DNA of 64,000 bases, from positions 85,605 to 149,604 of the forward strand of contig DASSNE010000055.1 of NCBI GenBank assembly GCA_035688265.1. Direction: 5' to 3'. Below the pieces are notes generated by a model that was not told where the DNA came from, made no database searches, and worked only from the letters and a program-made list of their open reading frames with translations. The translations under genes and the position numbers were made by a program. Below are positions 27,893 through 35,489 of the stretch, piece after piece. Numbering within the stretch: position 1 is the stretch's first letter; each line of letters begins with the position of its first letter. This stretch comes from DASSBR01 sp035688265 (GTDB lineage Bacteria; Pseudomonadota; Gammaproteobacteria; Natronospirales; DASSBR01).

Positions 27893-29059
27893 GTGAAAGC
27901 GAAGGATCGTCGGCTTGAGACGCTGCGGGCGGAAATCCCGGAGGTTGCGCCGGCCGAGGCGCGCGCGCTTCAGCAAAAAGGCGCCGTATTGGTGGACGTG
28001 CGCGAGCCCGACGAAACGGCTCAGGGCGTGGCCGAGGGCGCCGTCGTGGCCGGTCGGGGTTTCCTCGAGCTGCGGATTGAAGACATCGCCCCCGATCCCG
28101 AACGCCCGATCCTGTTGATGTGCGGGAGCGGCGTACGCTCGCTGTTCGCGGCCGACAGTTTGCGCCAGCTCGGCTACCGCGACGTGCGCTCGGTGGCCGG
28201 CGGCTTCAACCGGTGGAAGGACACCGGGCTCCCGTTCAACATGCCGAAAGTCCTGAGCGCCGACGCCAGGACACGGTACGCGCGCCAGGTGATCCTGCCC
28301 GAGGTCGGTGAAGCCGGGCAGCAAAAACTGCTGGATGCGCGGGTGCTGCTGATCGGCGCGGGCGGCCTCGGCGCACCGGCCGGCCTCTATCTTGCCGCCG
28401 CCGGCGTCGGCACGATCGGGATCGTGGATCACGACGCCGTCGATCGCAGCAACCTGAATCGCCAGGTGATCCACACCGACGACCGCGTCGGCGAGCCGAA
28501 GGTCGAGTCCGCCGCGCGCGCGATCCGGGCGCTGAATCCGACGGTCGAGGTCGAGACGCATCGGCTGCGCCTGTCGCCGGATAATGTGGAAAGCGTGTTT
28601 TCGGCGTACGACGTGATTATCGACGGGTCCGACAACTTCGCGACCCATTACCTGGTGAACGATGCCTGCGTGCATCTCGGGCTGCCGTGCGTACACGGTT
28701 CCATCTTCCGATTCGACGCGCAAATCAGCGTGTTCTGGCCGACGGCCCCCGAGCGCGGTCCCTGTTATCGCTGCCTGTACCCTGCCCCGCCGCCGCCGGA
28801 ACTCGCGCCGTCCTGCAACGAGGCGGGCGTACTGGGCGTGGTACCCGGCACCGTGGGCCTGCTGGAGGCAACGGAAGCACTCAAACTCGTACTCGGCGTC
28901 GGCCGCACGCTCGTCGGCCGACTGTTGTGCTTCGACGCGTTGAACATGCAGTTTCGCGAACTCAACGTGAGCCCGGATTCCGACTGCGCCTACTGTGGCC
29001 CGGGCAAGCCATTTCCCGGCTACGCGAATTATGAGCAACTCTGCAACGCCGCCGCCTGA
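27893..29059 (+). CDS. moeB: Rhodanese-MoeB/ThiF fusion (E1-like sulfur-carrier adenylyltransferase)
   Basis: A 388-residue fusion. A rhodanese domain (about 20-115) has the active-site Cys in LLMCGSGVRS. It is joined to an E1-like domain (about 125-375) with LIGAGGLGAPAGLYLAAAG, DHDAVDRSNLNRQ, zinc-binding CYRC and CAYCG, and Asp in IDGSDNFATHY. It adenylates and thiolates MoaD/ThiS-type carriers. The rhodanese is N-terminal, whereas in the better-known MOCS3/MoeZ fusions it is C-terminal. GTG start at 27,893 after GAGGA. Its end overlaps mobA by 29 bases. Confidence 0.92.
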   Translation: MKAKDRRLETLRAEIPEVAPAEARALQQKGAVLVDVREPDETAQGVAEGAVVAGRGFLELRIEDIAPDPERPILLMCGSGVRSLFAADSLRQLGYRDVRSVAGGFNRWKDTGLPFNMPKVLSADARTRYARQVILPEVGEAGQQKLLDARVLLIGAGGLGAPAGLYLAAAGVGTIGIVDHDAVDRSNLNRQVIHTDDRVGEPKVESAARAIRALNPTVEVETHRLRLSPDNVESVFSAYDVIIDGSDNFATHYLVNDACVHLGLPCVHGSIFRFDAQISVFWPTAPERGPCYRCLYPAPPPPELAPSCNEAGVLGVVPGTVGLLEATEALKLVLGVGRTLVGRLLCFDALNMQFRELNVSPDSDCAYCGPGKPFPGYANYEQLCNAAA

Positions 29060-29684
29060 TGCGACCGGCTACCCTCGCGACCGGATAACAGCGGGCATTC
29101 TTGCCGGCGGCCGCGCGACCCGCATGGGCGGCGTCGACAAAGGGCTCGTCGAGCTGGGCGGGCGCGCCATGGTCGAGTACGTGCTCGACGCGGTGCGCGG
29201 GCAAGTGGTGCGGGTGCTGATCAACGCCAACCGCAGCCCCGATGAATACGCGCGCTATGGCGTGCCGGTAATCGCGGACCGCCACAAAGGCTTCCTCGGC
29301 CCACTGGCCGGCATCGCCAGCCTGATGGCGGAGGCCGACACCGAATGGCTGCTGATCGCGCCTTGCGACAGCCCGCAGATACCGCTGGACCTGGGGCCGC
29401 GCCTGTGGCGCGCAGCGTCACGCGAGCACGCGGATATCGGTGTGGCGCACAGTGTCGAGCGGCTGCAGCCGGTGTTCGCGCTGCTGCGCTGCGCGTTGAT
29501 CGGCCAACTGGAAGCGTATCTAAAGGCTGGCGAGCGCAAGATCGATCGCTGGTATCGGCAACAGCGGATGGCGACCGCGGATTTCTCCGACTGCCCGGAA
29601 ATGTTCGTCAACGTGAATACGTTGTCGGAGCGGGATTCGCTCGCGACGGAACTGCGCCGCAAATCAACAAGGAGTATCCGATAA
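29031..29684 (+). CDS. mobA: Molybdenum cofactor guanylyltransferase MobA
   Basis: A 217-residue nucleotidyltransferase with the signature LAGGRATRMGGVDKGLVELGG, where Gly-Gly-x-x-x-R-M-G and Lys bind GTP, plus IAPCDSPQIP (metal-binding Asp) and FVNVNT near the end. It attaches GMP to molybdopterin, giving the MGD cofactor needed by the formate dehydrogenase upstream. The ATG at 29,031 lies inside the end of moeB, and the stop overlaps the moeA start (TAATG). Confidence 0.94.
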   Translation: MSNSATPPPDATGYPRDRITAGILAGGRATRMGGVDKGLVELGGRAMVEYVLDAVRGQVVRVLINANRSPDEYARYGVPVIADRHKGFLGPLAGIASLMAEADTEWLLIAPCDSPQIPLDLGPRLWRAASREHADIGVAHSVERLQPVFALLRCALIGQLEAYLKAGERKIDRWYRQQRMATADFSDCPEMFVNVNTLSERDSLATELRRKSTRSIR

Positions 29685-30955
29685 TGGCGGGACAACAGGC
29701 AGAATCGAAAGCCGCGCGTGATACCGGCCATGCGGCCAGGGCGCTGTCGCTGGACGACGCGCGCGAGCGCATCCTGGCGCAACTGACGCCAATCGCGATG
29801 ACCGAGCGCGTCGCAATACGCCGCGCGCTGGATCGCGTGCTCGCCGAGCACGTGGTTTCACGGCTCAACGTGCCGGCGCATACGAACTCGGCCATGGATG
29901 GTTACGCCGTGCGCGCGGCCGATCTGCCGGCTTCGGGTCAAATTGCCCTGCGCCTGGTCGGCGACGCGTTTGCCGGCAAACCGTTCGCCGGCGAGGTTCA
30001 CGTGGGCGAGTGCGTGCGGATCATGACGGGCGGCGTGGTGCCGCGCGGCGCGGATACGATCGTCATTCAGGAAGACGTTCAACGGCAAGGTGGTGAGGTC
30101 GTCATCGGTGCCGGCCATCGCGCGGGGCAACATGTGCGCAAGGCGGGCGAGGATCTGGCGGCCGGCGCCACGGTACTCGCGGCGGGACGTCGGGTCACCG
30201 CGGCCGATCTGGGCCTCTTCGCCTCGCTGGGTATCGGCGAGGTCAACGTGCGCCGCCGGTTGCGGGTCGCGTTTTTGTCGACCGGCGACGAATTGCGGTC
30301 GCTGGGCGAGCCCCTCGGCGAAGGCGACGTTTACGACAGCAACCGCTACACGCTGTATGGCATGTTGACGCACTTCGGTGCGGACATTCTGGATCTGGGC
30401 GTCGTGCCCGATTCACCCGGGGCCTTGCGTGCCGCGTTCGAACGCGCCGGTGCCGATGCCGACGTGGTGATAACCAGCGGCGGCGTGTCGGTCGGCGCGG
30501 CCGATCACGTGCGCGATGTACTCGCGGAAGTCGGCGAAGTGGGGTTCTGGAAGGTCAACATGAAGCCGGGCAAGCCGATCGCGTTCGGGCGCCTGCACGG
30601 TGGCGCGACGTTTTTCGGCCTGCCGGGGAACCCGGTGTCGGCGATGGTCACGTACTATCAGCTCGTGCAGCCGGCGCTGGATTATCTGGCCGGTGCACAA
30701 CCGCGCGTCCCGGTGGTGATGATGGCGCGCGCTGGTGAAGATTTGCGCAAATCCAGCGGGCGCCGCGAATTTCAGCGCGGCCGCCTGGAATGGGACGAGG
30801 ATGACGAACCGGTGGTTTATTCCGCGGCACCGCAGGGGTCCGGCATTTTGCGTTCGATGAGTCTCGCTGATTGCTTTATCGTGCTATCGGAAAACAGCGG
30901 ACCCGTGAAGGCGGGTGAACGCGTGCGGGTGGAGTTGTTTGCGGGCCTGACGTAG
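29684..30955 (+). CDS. moeA: Molybdopterin molybdenumtransferase MoeA
   Basis: A 423-residue enzyme inserting molybdate (or tungstate) into adenylylated molybdopterin. Visible motifs are NSAMDGYAVRAAD, RIMTGGVVPRGADTIV, FLSTGDEL, DSNRY, SGGVSVGAADHV and GLPGNPVSAMVTYY. The open frame continues upstream of the ATG, but TAATG coupling with mobA and an upstream GGAG fix the start at 29,684. It ends five bases from a convergent small gene. Confidence 0.95.
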   Translation: MAGQQAESKAARDTGHAARALSLDDARERILAQLTPIAMTERVAIRRALDRVLAEHVVSRLNVPAHTNSAMDGYAVRAADLPASGQIALRLVGDAFAGKPFAGEVHVGECVRIMTGGVVPRGADTIVIQEDVQRQGGEVVIGAGHRAGQHVRKAGEDLAAGATVLAAGRRVTAADLGLFASLGIGEVNVRRRLRVAFLSTGDELRSLGEPLGEGDVYDSNRYTLYGMLTHFGADILDLGVVPDSPGALRAAFERAGADADVVITSGGVSVGAADHVRDVLAEVGEVGFWKVNMKPGKPIAFGRLHGGATFFGLPGNPVSAMVTYYQLVQPALDYLAGAQPRVPVVMMARAGEDLRKSSGRREFQRGRLEWDEDDEPVVYSAAPQGSGILRSMSLADCFIVLSENSGPVKAGERVRVELFAGLT

Positions 30956-30960
30956 AAGCG

Positions 30961-31167
30961 TCAGGACAATTCCAGCGTCCCGTCGATTTCCAGCGGCTGG
31001 TCGAGCAGATCGCTTTCCAGGCGAATCTTCACGCCGATGTTTTCATTCCCCTTGAGGCGACCGTTCGCCGTCGCCTTTTGAACCGCGTCTTCGAGCGCCC
31101 GCTGCGAAGTGATGCCCACCTTCTTGAGGAAAACGCGCACGCTCTTGTTGAACACTTCGTCATCCAT
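30961..31167 (-). CDS. Small conserved protein, DUF6494-like
   Basis: A 68-residue soluble protein starting MDDEVFNKSVRVFLKKVGIT, with alternating polar and hydrophobic residues and a C-terminal ELS. It looks like the DUF6494 family recalled from other proteobacteria, whose function is unknown. It lies 16 bases downstream of S-formylglutathione hydrolase on the same strand and may be co-transcribed with it. Confidence 0.7.
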   Translation of the reverse strand: MDDEVFNKSVRVFLKKVGITSQRALEDAVQKATANGRLKGNENIGVKIRLESDLLDQPLEIDGTLELS

Positions 31168-31183
31168 TTTCGGTCATCTCCCG

Positions 31184-32023
31184 CTATTGAACCAGTGCGC
31201 TGCCATGATGGCGCAAATGATCCTCGACAAAACTCTGCACAAACCAATAGCTGTGGTCATAGCCTTTTTGCATGCGCAGTTGCAACGGCTGGCCGGCCTC
31301 GCTGCACACTTGCTCGAACAATTCCGGACGCAGCTGTTCCCGCAGGAACGGGTCGACGTCGCCCTGGTCGATCAGGATCGTGCCGTCGAAGCGACGGCCC
31401 GACCGGACCAGTTCGCAGGCGTCGTGCGCGTTCCAGGCCGCGCGATCGTCGCCGAGGTAACGCGGCAGGGCCTTTTGTCCCCACGGTACCTGGGTGGGCG
31501 CGACGATGGGCGAGAATGCCGACACCGAGCGATAAAGGTCGGGATGCCGCAGGGCCAGCGTGAGCGCGCCGTGACCGCCCATTGAATGGCCCATGATGCT
31601 GCAGCGCGCGGTGTCGGCAGGAAAATTTTCGCCGAGCAGCGAAGGCAACTCCTCGACGATCCAGCTTTCCATCCGAAAGCGCGTCGACCATGCGGGCTCG
31701 GTGGCGTCGAGGTAAAAGGCGGCGCCTTCGCCGAATTCCCAGTCGCCGGTGGCGCCTTCGATACCGGTGTCGCGCGGGCTGGTATCCGGCGCCACCAGCA
31801 TCAGGCCAAGCTCCGCCGCGACGCGCTGCGCACCCGCCTTGATCGGGAAGGTCTCGGGCGTGCAGGTCAGCCCGGCGAGATAAAAAACCAGCGGCACCGT
31901 TCCGTCGGCGGCCTGCGGCGGAGTGTACACCGCAAACGCCATCGGTCCGGCGCAAGTTTTCGAATCGTGCCGGTAAAAGCCTTGGGTACCACCGTAACAG
32001 CGCTGTTCGGAAATCACCTCCAT
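31184..32023 (-). CDS. fghA: S-formylglutathione hydrolase
   Basis: A 279-residue alpha/beta hydrolase of the esterase D family. It hydrolyses S-formylglutathione to formate and glutathione. The nucleophile Ser147 is in GHSMGGHGAL, the catalytic Asp is around 224 (IDQGDVDPFL) and His257 is in GYDHSYWF. The LAGLTC motif near residue 50 is typical. It supplies the step between FrmA at 9 kb and the formate dehydrogenase at 13.6-18.2 kb, although encoded about 22 kb away from frmA. Confidence 0.95.
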   Translation of the reverse strand: MEVISEQRCYGGTQGFYRHDSKTCAGPMAFAVYTPPQAADGTVPLVFYLAGLTCTPETFPIKAGAQRVAAELGLMLVAPDTSPRDTGIEGATGDWEFGEGAAFYLDATEPAWSTRFRMESWIVEELPSLLGENFPADTARCSIMGHSMGGHGALTLALRHPDLYRSVSAFSPIVAPTQVPWGQKALPRYLGDDRAAWNAHDACELVRSGRRFDGTILIDQGDVDPFLREQLRPELFEQVCSEAGQPLQLRMQKGYDHSYWFVQSFVEDHLRHHGSALVQ

Positions 32024-32060
32024 AAGGCGCTAGTTTACCATATCGAAATACCGATCCCGG

Positions 32061-32744
32061 TTAATGTCTTTGCGTCAGCCCTTCCCGATCGGCTTCCTGC
32101 CGCGCGGCTTCACTCGCCGCATGCGCGGTCGACTTCAACTTCTCCGCCTGCTCCTGGCCGACTTCGGTTGCCTTCTCGACCACCTTGTCGCGCGCCTCGC
32201 CGAGCATCCGATCTTCAGTCTCGGTCGACGGCAGGCTCGCCGCCAGCGCCGCACCCAGCGCAATCCCCAGCGCACCGACCACCAGCGGCTGCTCATGCAG
32301 CATGCGGCTCGACCAGTCCATCGCCTGCCGTGCGTTGTCGGTGGCCCTGCGGCCGAAGGCGCGCGTCTGTTCGCGGGCATGGTGCATCCGCGCACGCGCC
32401 TCGTGTGCGCCTTCTTTCGCTTTGCCGGCTGCCTCCCGGGCCTTGCCTTTGGCTTCGGCGAACCGCGCACCGTCGCCCTCGTGTCGCGCCGGGTTCGACA
32501 TCATCAACCAGCCGATCCCCAGGCTGGTCAGCACGACGGGCATCGGGTTGCTCTGCGCACTGCGAGTCAGGTTCGAGAAAAATTCGCCCGAACCGTTGCG
32601 GCGGAAGTAATCGAGGCTTTCGTCCAGCAACTGTCCCGGCGACAGCTTGTGCTCGATCGCGTCGAGCGTCGCGTCCATGTGCGCCCGCGTCGCCTCGATC
32701 TCGGCCTCGAGTTTTTCCGGATTTTCATTCGCGGATGTGTTCAT
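32061..32744 (-). CDS. DUF3618-domain membrane-associated protein
   Basis: A 227-residue protein. The N-terminal DUF3618 region (EKLEAEIEATRAHMDATLDAIEHKLSPGQL spread over residues 10-38) is followed by charged alpha-helical stretches rich in Ala, Lys and Glu. A short hydrophobic helix lies around residues 150-170 (VVGALGIALGAALAASLP). The function is unknown. Its start overlaps the stop of the Holin-X-like gene (ATGA), so the trio 33,698-32,061 is one operon of envelope-associated small proteins. Confidence 0.8.
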   Translation of the reverse strand: MNTSANENPEKLEAEIEATRAHMDATLDAIEHKLSPGQLLDESLDYFRRNGSGEFFSNLTRSAQSNPMPVVLTSLGIGWLMMSNPARHEGDGARFAEAKGKAREAAGKAKEGAHEARARMHHAREQTRAFGRRATDNARQAMDWSSRMLHEQPLVVGALGIALGAALAASLPSTETEDRMLGEARDKVVEKATEVGQEQAEKLKSTAHAASEAARQEADREGLTQRH

Positions 32745-33181
32745 GGTCTTACCTCTCGTTCCACATGTTCGGCATGTTCCCGCGCCATGTCACGGTCCCG
32801 CTCGACGCTGCGCAGCGTTCGGTGGGGGGTCAGGTTCTCAGGCTTGAGATTGCTGCGCGCCTTCATCAGCAGGCCGAGGCCGACCAGCATGAAAAAGAAG
32901 CCAACGATCAGTTCCGAGAGCCACGGCGTCAGGTTGGGCGGCAGTACGACGTTCAGTCCGAAGACCGCGGCATCCAGCAGGATGATGAAGGCGCCGATCA
33001 TCGTTACCGTCGCCAGCACCACGGACACCATCGCAACCGCCGCCTGCGAAATTTTGCCCGACAACTCCTGCTTCGCCAGCGCCGCCTCATTGCGCACCAG
33101 CGTGCCGGTGTCGCGCGCCAGGCTCGAAATCAGGCTGCCGATGGAGCGGTCGTCGCGAACAAACTCACTGCGGGCTTGCAT
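32741..33181 (-). CDS. Phage holin family / Holin-X-like membrane protein
   Basis: A 146-residue protein with two hydrophobic helices (about 50-75 and 85-110) and amphipathic ends; it has the look of the Holin-X (PF07332) family often found beside DUF3618 genes. The name does not imply a phage; no phage genes surround it. It overlaps both neighbours, by 17 bases upstream and 4 bases downstream. Confidence 0.8.
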   Translation of the reverse strand: MQARSEFVRDDRSIGSLISSLARDTGTLVRNEAALAKQELSGKISQAAVAMVSVVLATVTMIGAFIILLDAAVFGLNVVLPPNLTPWLSELIVGFFFMLVGLGLLMKARSNLKPENLTPHRTLRSVERDRDMAREHAEHVEREVRP

Positions 33182-33698
33182 GATGCACCTCCTCTCCGGT
33201 CGGCGTGATTACGTGGCTCGCACCGTCGCCGGTATCCATGACATCGCTGCGCGCCTCCGTGAGTCCGGCGGGTGGGCGACTCGCTGTACGGTGGTGTTCG
33301 CTGCGGTCGGAACTCTTCATGAATCGCGTCAGCAGAAAACCGGCCGCCACCGCGCCGCCGAGGAACGTCGCCGGCCGCCGGCGGGCGAACTCCTGCGTGC
33401 GGCCGAGCAGCGAACTCATGTCCTGATCGCGCAACTCGCCGGCGAGCTTGTCCGCCCCTTCCGCGAGCCGGTGGGCGGCATCAGCGAGCCAACCCTGATC
33501 CTGCTGCCGAAGTTCGTCGCCGGTCTTGCGCAGCGCGTTCGCCACGGAGCCCGCCTGATCGGCCACGGCGTATTTCTGCCGCTCGGCCGATTCATTCATT
33601 TGGCGGCCTGCTTCATGCATCGTTTCGCGGGCGCTTTCCTTCGCCTGTTCGGCGGTTCGATCGAGGCCGTCGCTGCGGCTTATGTCCGATGATTGCAT
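33165..33698 (-). CDS. Hypothetical alpha-helical membrane-anchored protein
   Basis: A 177-residue protein, first of a three-gene operon. Residues 1-105 are charged and helical (many Ala, Glu, Gln, Arg). A short hydrophobic segment follows a basic patch (ARRRPATFLGGAVAAGFLLTRF, about 106-127). The C-terminus is polar. It resembles stress-linked proteins that occur with DUF3618 and Holin-X-like genes. The ATG follows AGGAGAGATGCC. Confidence 0.75.
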   Translation of the reverse strand: MQSSDISRSDGLDRTAEQAKESARETMHEAGRQMNESAERQKYAVADQAGSVANALRKTGDELRQQDQGWLADAAHRLAEGADKLAGELRDQDMSSLLGRTQEFARRRPATFLGGAVAAGFLLTRFMKSSDRSEHHRTASRPPAGLTEARSDVMDTGDGASHVITPTGEEVHHASPQ

Positions 33699-33801
33699 GG
33701 CATCTCTCCTTGCAAATACATTCGATCCGAAGCTAGCAAAAGGCGCCGGCTTTTTCTGTACGGGCGATAGCCGTGGGCTAAACCCCGCATCAGTACGGCA
33801 T

Positions 33802-33891
33802 AGTCGCTAGTCGCTAGTCGCTAGTCGCTAGGACTGAGTAGGAAGAAACAAAAATTCTTCACTAACTATTAGCGACTAAGCACTAGCGACT
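33802..33891. repeat. Heptamer repeat (4 x AGTCGCT) with complementary right arm
   Basis: Four tandem AGTCGCT units (33,802-33,829) are followed after about 36 bases by TTAGCGACTAAGCACTAGCGACT-like sequence (33,866-33,891), the inverted complement of the unit, so the element can fold into a hairpin. Related elements lie at 62.8 kb and 63.8 kb. It occupies the 203-base gap between the minus-strand genes at 33.7 kb and 33.9 kb. Confidence 0.85.
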
Positions 33892-33901
33892 CCTTCTCCA
33901 G

Positions 33902-35086
33902 CTAAGGCTGGAGAAGAATCTTGATGCAACCATCCTGCTTCTTCTGGAAAATCTCGTAGCCGTGCGGCGCCTCGGCGAGCGGCAGCTTGTGCGTCGCCAG
34001 GTCTTCCGCGCCGAGCGGATCAGCATCATCGAGCAGGAACGGCATGATGTCCGGAATCCAGCGTTTGACGTGCGCCTGGCCCATGCGAATCTGAATGCCC
34101 TTGTCGAACATTTGCATCATCGGCATCGGGTCGGTCTGGCCGCCATAGACGCCGATGATCGATACCGTGCCTCCGCGACGGACGGTATCGATGCAGGCGT
34201 TCAGCGCCGACAGCCGGTCAACGCCCATTTTCTGGATCATGTTCGCGGCCGTTTTCTTCGGCAGCAGACCCGCCGACTTTTGCGCGGCTTCCTGCATCGG
34301 CGCCCCATGCGCTTCCATGCCGACTGCGTCGATCACGCCGTCGGGACCGCGGCCGTTGGTCTGGTCGCGAATGTAGGCCGGCACGTCCTCGAACTCATTG
34401 GCGTCGATGGTTTCTATGCCATGCCGGTGCGCCATCCTGAGCCGCTCCGGAACAAAATCAACGCCGAAGACACGTTCTGCCCCACGCGCCTTCGCAATAC
34501 GCGCCGACATCTGACCGATCGGGCCGAGACCGAACACCGCGACGCTGCCGCCTTGCGGAATAGCGGCGTATTCGACCGCCTGCCACGAGGTCGGGATGAC
34601 GTCCGACAGATAAAGAAAGCGCTCGTCGGGCGGCCCCTCCGGCACCTTGATGGGTCCGAAATGCGCCTGCGGCACGCGCAGGTATTCGGCCTGCCCGCCC
34701 GGCACCTGCCCGTAGAGCTTGGTATAGCCGAACAACGCCGCGCCATTGCCGTGGTCGCGCACCTGCGTGGTCTCGCATTGCGCAAACAGGCCGTGATCGC
34801 ACATCCAGCAATGCCCGCAGGAAATATTGAACGGGACGACGACGCGGTCGCCGGGCTTGATGTCTTTCACTTCGCTGCCGACTTCCTCGACGATGCCCAT
34901 CGGTTCGTGGCCGATGATGTCGCCCTCTTCCAGGAACATCGTCAGCACCGAGTACAGATGCAGGTCGGAGCCGCAAATGCCGGTCGAGGTAATGCGGATG
35001 ATCGCGTCGGTGGGCTGCTGGATTTTGGGGTCGGGGACGTTGTCGACGCGGAAGTCCTCCTTGCCGTGAAACGTTACAGCTTTCAT
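33902..35086 (-). CDS. Zinc-dependent alcohol dehydrogenase, formaldehyde-dehydrogenase-like
   Basis: A 394-residue medium-chain dehydrogenase. Zinc ligands are in GICGSDLHLY and GHEPMGIVEEVG. The structural-zinc loop is NISCGHCWMCDHGLFAQC. The NAD-binding motif is VFGLGPIGQMSARIAK. It resembles glutathione-independent formaldehyde dehydrogenase-like proteins that lack a proven substrate. The ATG at 35,086 is chosen because AAGGAGGGCGAG lies upstream and because the 46 codons before it translate repeat DNA. In a C1 setting it could oxidise an aldehyde or alcohol, but this is inferred only. Confidence 0.9.
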   Translation of the reverse strand: MKAVTFHGKEDFRVDNVPDPKIQQPTDAIIRITSTGICGSDLHLYSVLTMFLEEGDIIGHEPMGIVEEVGSEVKDIKPGDRVVVPFNISCGHCWMCDHGLFAQCETTQVRDHGNGAALFGYTKLYGQVPGGQAEYLRVPQAHFGPIKVPEGPPDERFLYLSDVIPTSWQAVEYAAIPQGGSVAVFGLGPIGQMSARIAKARGAERVFGVDFVPERLRMAHRHGIETIDANEFEDVPAYIRDQTNGRGPDGVIDAVGMEAHGAPMQEAAQKSAGLLPKKTAANMIQKMGVDRLSALNACIDTVRRGGTVSIIGVYGGQTDPMPMMQMFDKGIQIRMGQAHVKRWIPDIMPFLLDDADPLGAEDLATHKLPLAEAPHGYEIFQKKQDGCIKILLQP

Positions 35087-35122
35087 CTTTTCTCGCCCTC
35101 CTTGGCGATTAAGGTTGTCGCC

Positions 35123-35230
35123 GGAAGACGATGCGGTATAGGTTTTCAGGGACGCCGTGAATACGTCCCTGTAGGCTCTGGGTTCGGCTCCTGCCTCACA
35201 CAGCCCTGAAAACCCATACCGCATCGTCTT
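35123..35230. repeat. Palindromic repeat element, copy A
   Basis: Arms GAAGACGATGCGGTATAGG and CCCATACCGCATCGTCTTC flank a core containing AGGCTCTGGGTTCGGC and CTGCCTCACACAGCC. The core matches copy B in the opposite orientation. It lies upstream of the alcohol dehydrogenase gene. Confidence 0.85.
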
Positions 35231-35359
35231 CCTTCAGGTTGCGGCATACTTAGCGCTTGTCGATTTATTCGGCCGATCAACTCCCCTCTCCCTAAGGAGA
35301 GGGAATAAGAAATTCCCCGTAACTCAAGCGGAGCAAGCCAAATGTGGCGATAGCGCATC
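35231..35359. other. Intergenic spacer between two repeat elements
   Basis: The 403 bases between the alcohol dehydrogenase start (35,086) and the CtaG-cytochrome stop (35,490) hold copies A and B of the palindromic element and, between them, a short CCCCTCTCCCTAAGGAGAGGG hairpin at about 35,283-35,303. Nothing coding is supported; an apparent open frame (35,146-35,787) spans the repeats and is spurious. Confidence 0.6.
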
Positions 35360-35472
35360 AGTGGGTGGTGCGGTGCCTGTTTCCAAGGCTGTGTGAGGCA
35401 GGATGCCGAACCCAGAGCCTCCACGGATGGATCTACGGCGTCCTTGGAAACAGGCACCGCATCGCCCACCCC
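35360..35472. repeat. Palindromic repeat element, copy B (inverted)
   Basis: Arms GGTGCGGTGCCTGTTTCC and GGAAACAGGCACCGCATCG flank GGCTGTGTGAGGCAGG and GCCGAACCCAGAGCCT, the reverse complement of the core of copy A with a few differences. It sits just past the oxidase operon and may act as its terminator hairpin. Confidence 0.85.
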
Positions 35473-35489
35473 ACAACAACCTGAACAAC

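Noticed and set aside
32741..33181. Phage holin, and so a prophage remnant
   Set aside because: Only a Holin-X-like membrane protein in a stress-type trio; no capsid, tail, integrase or attachment site is seen.
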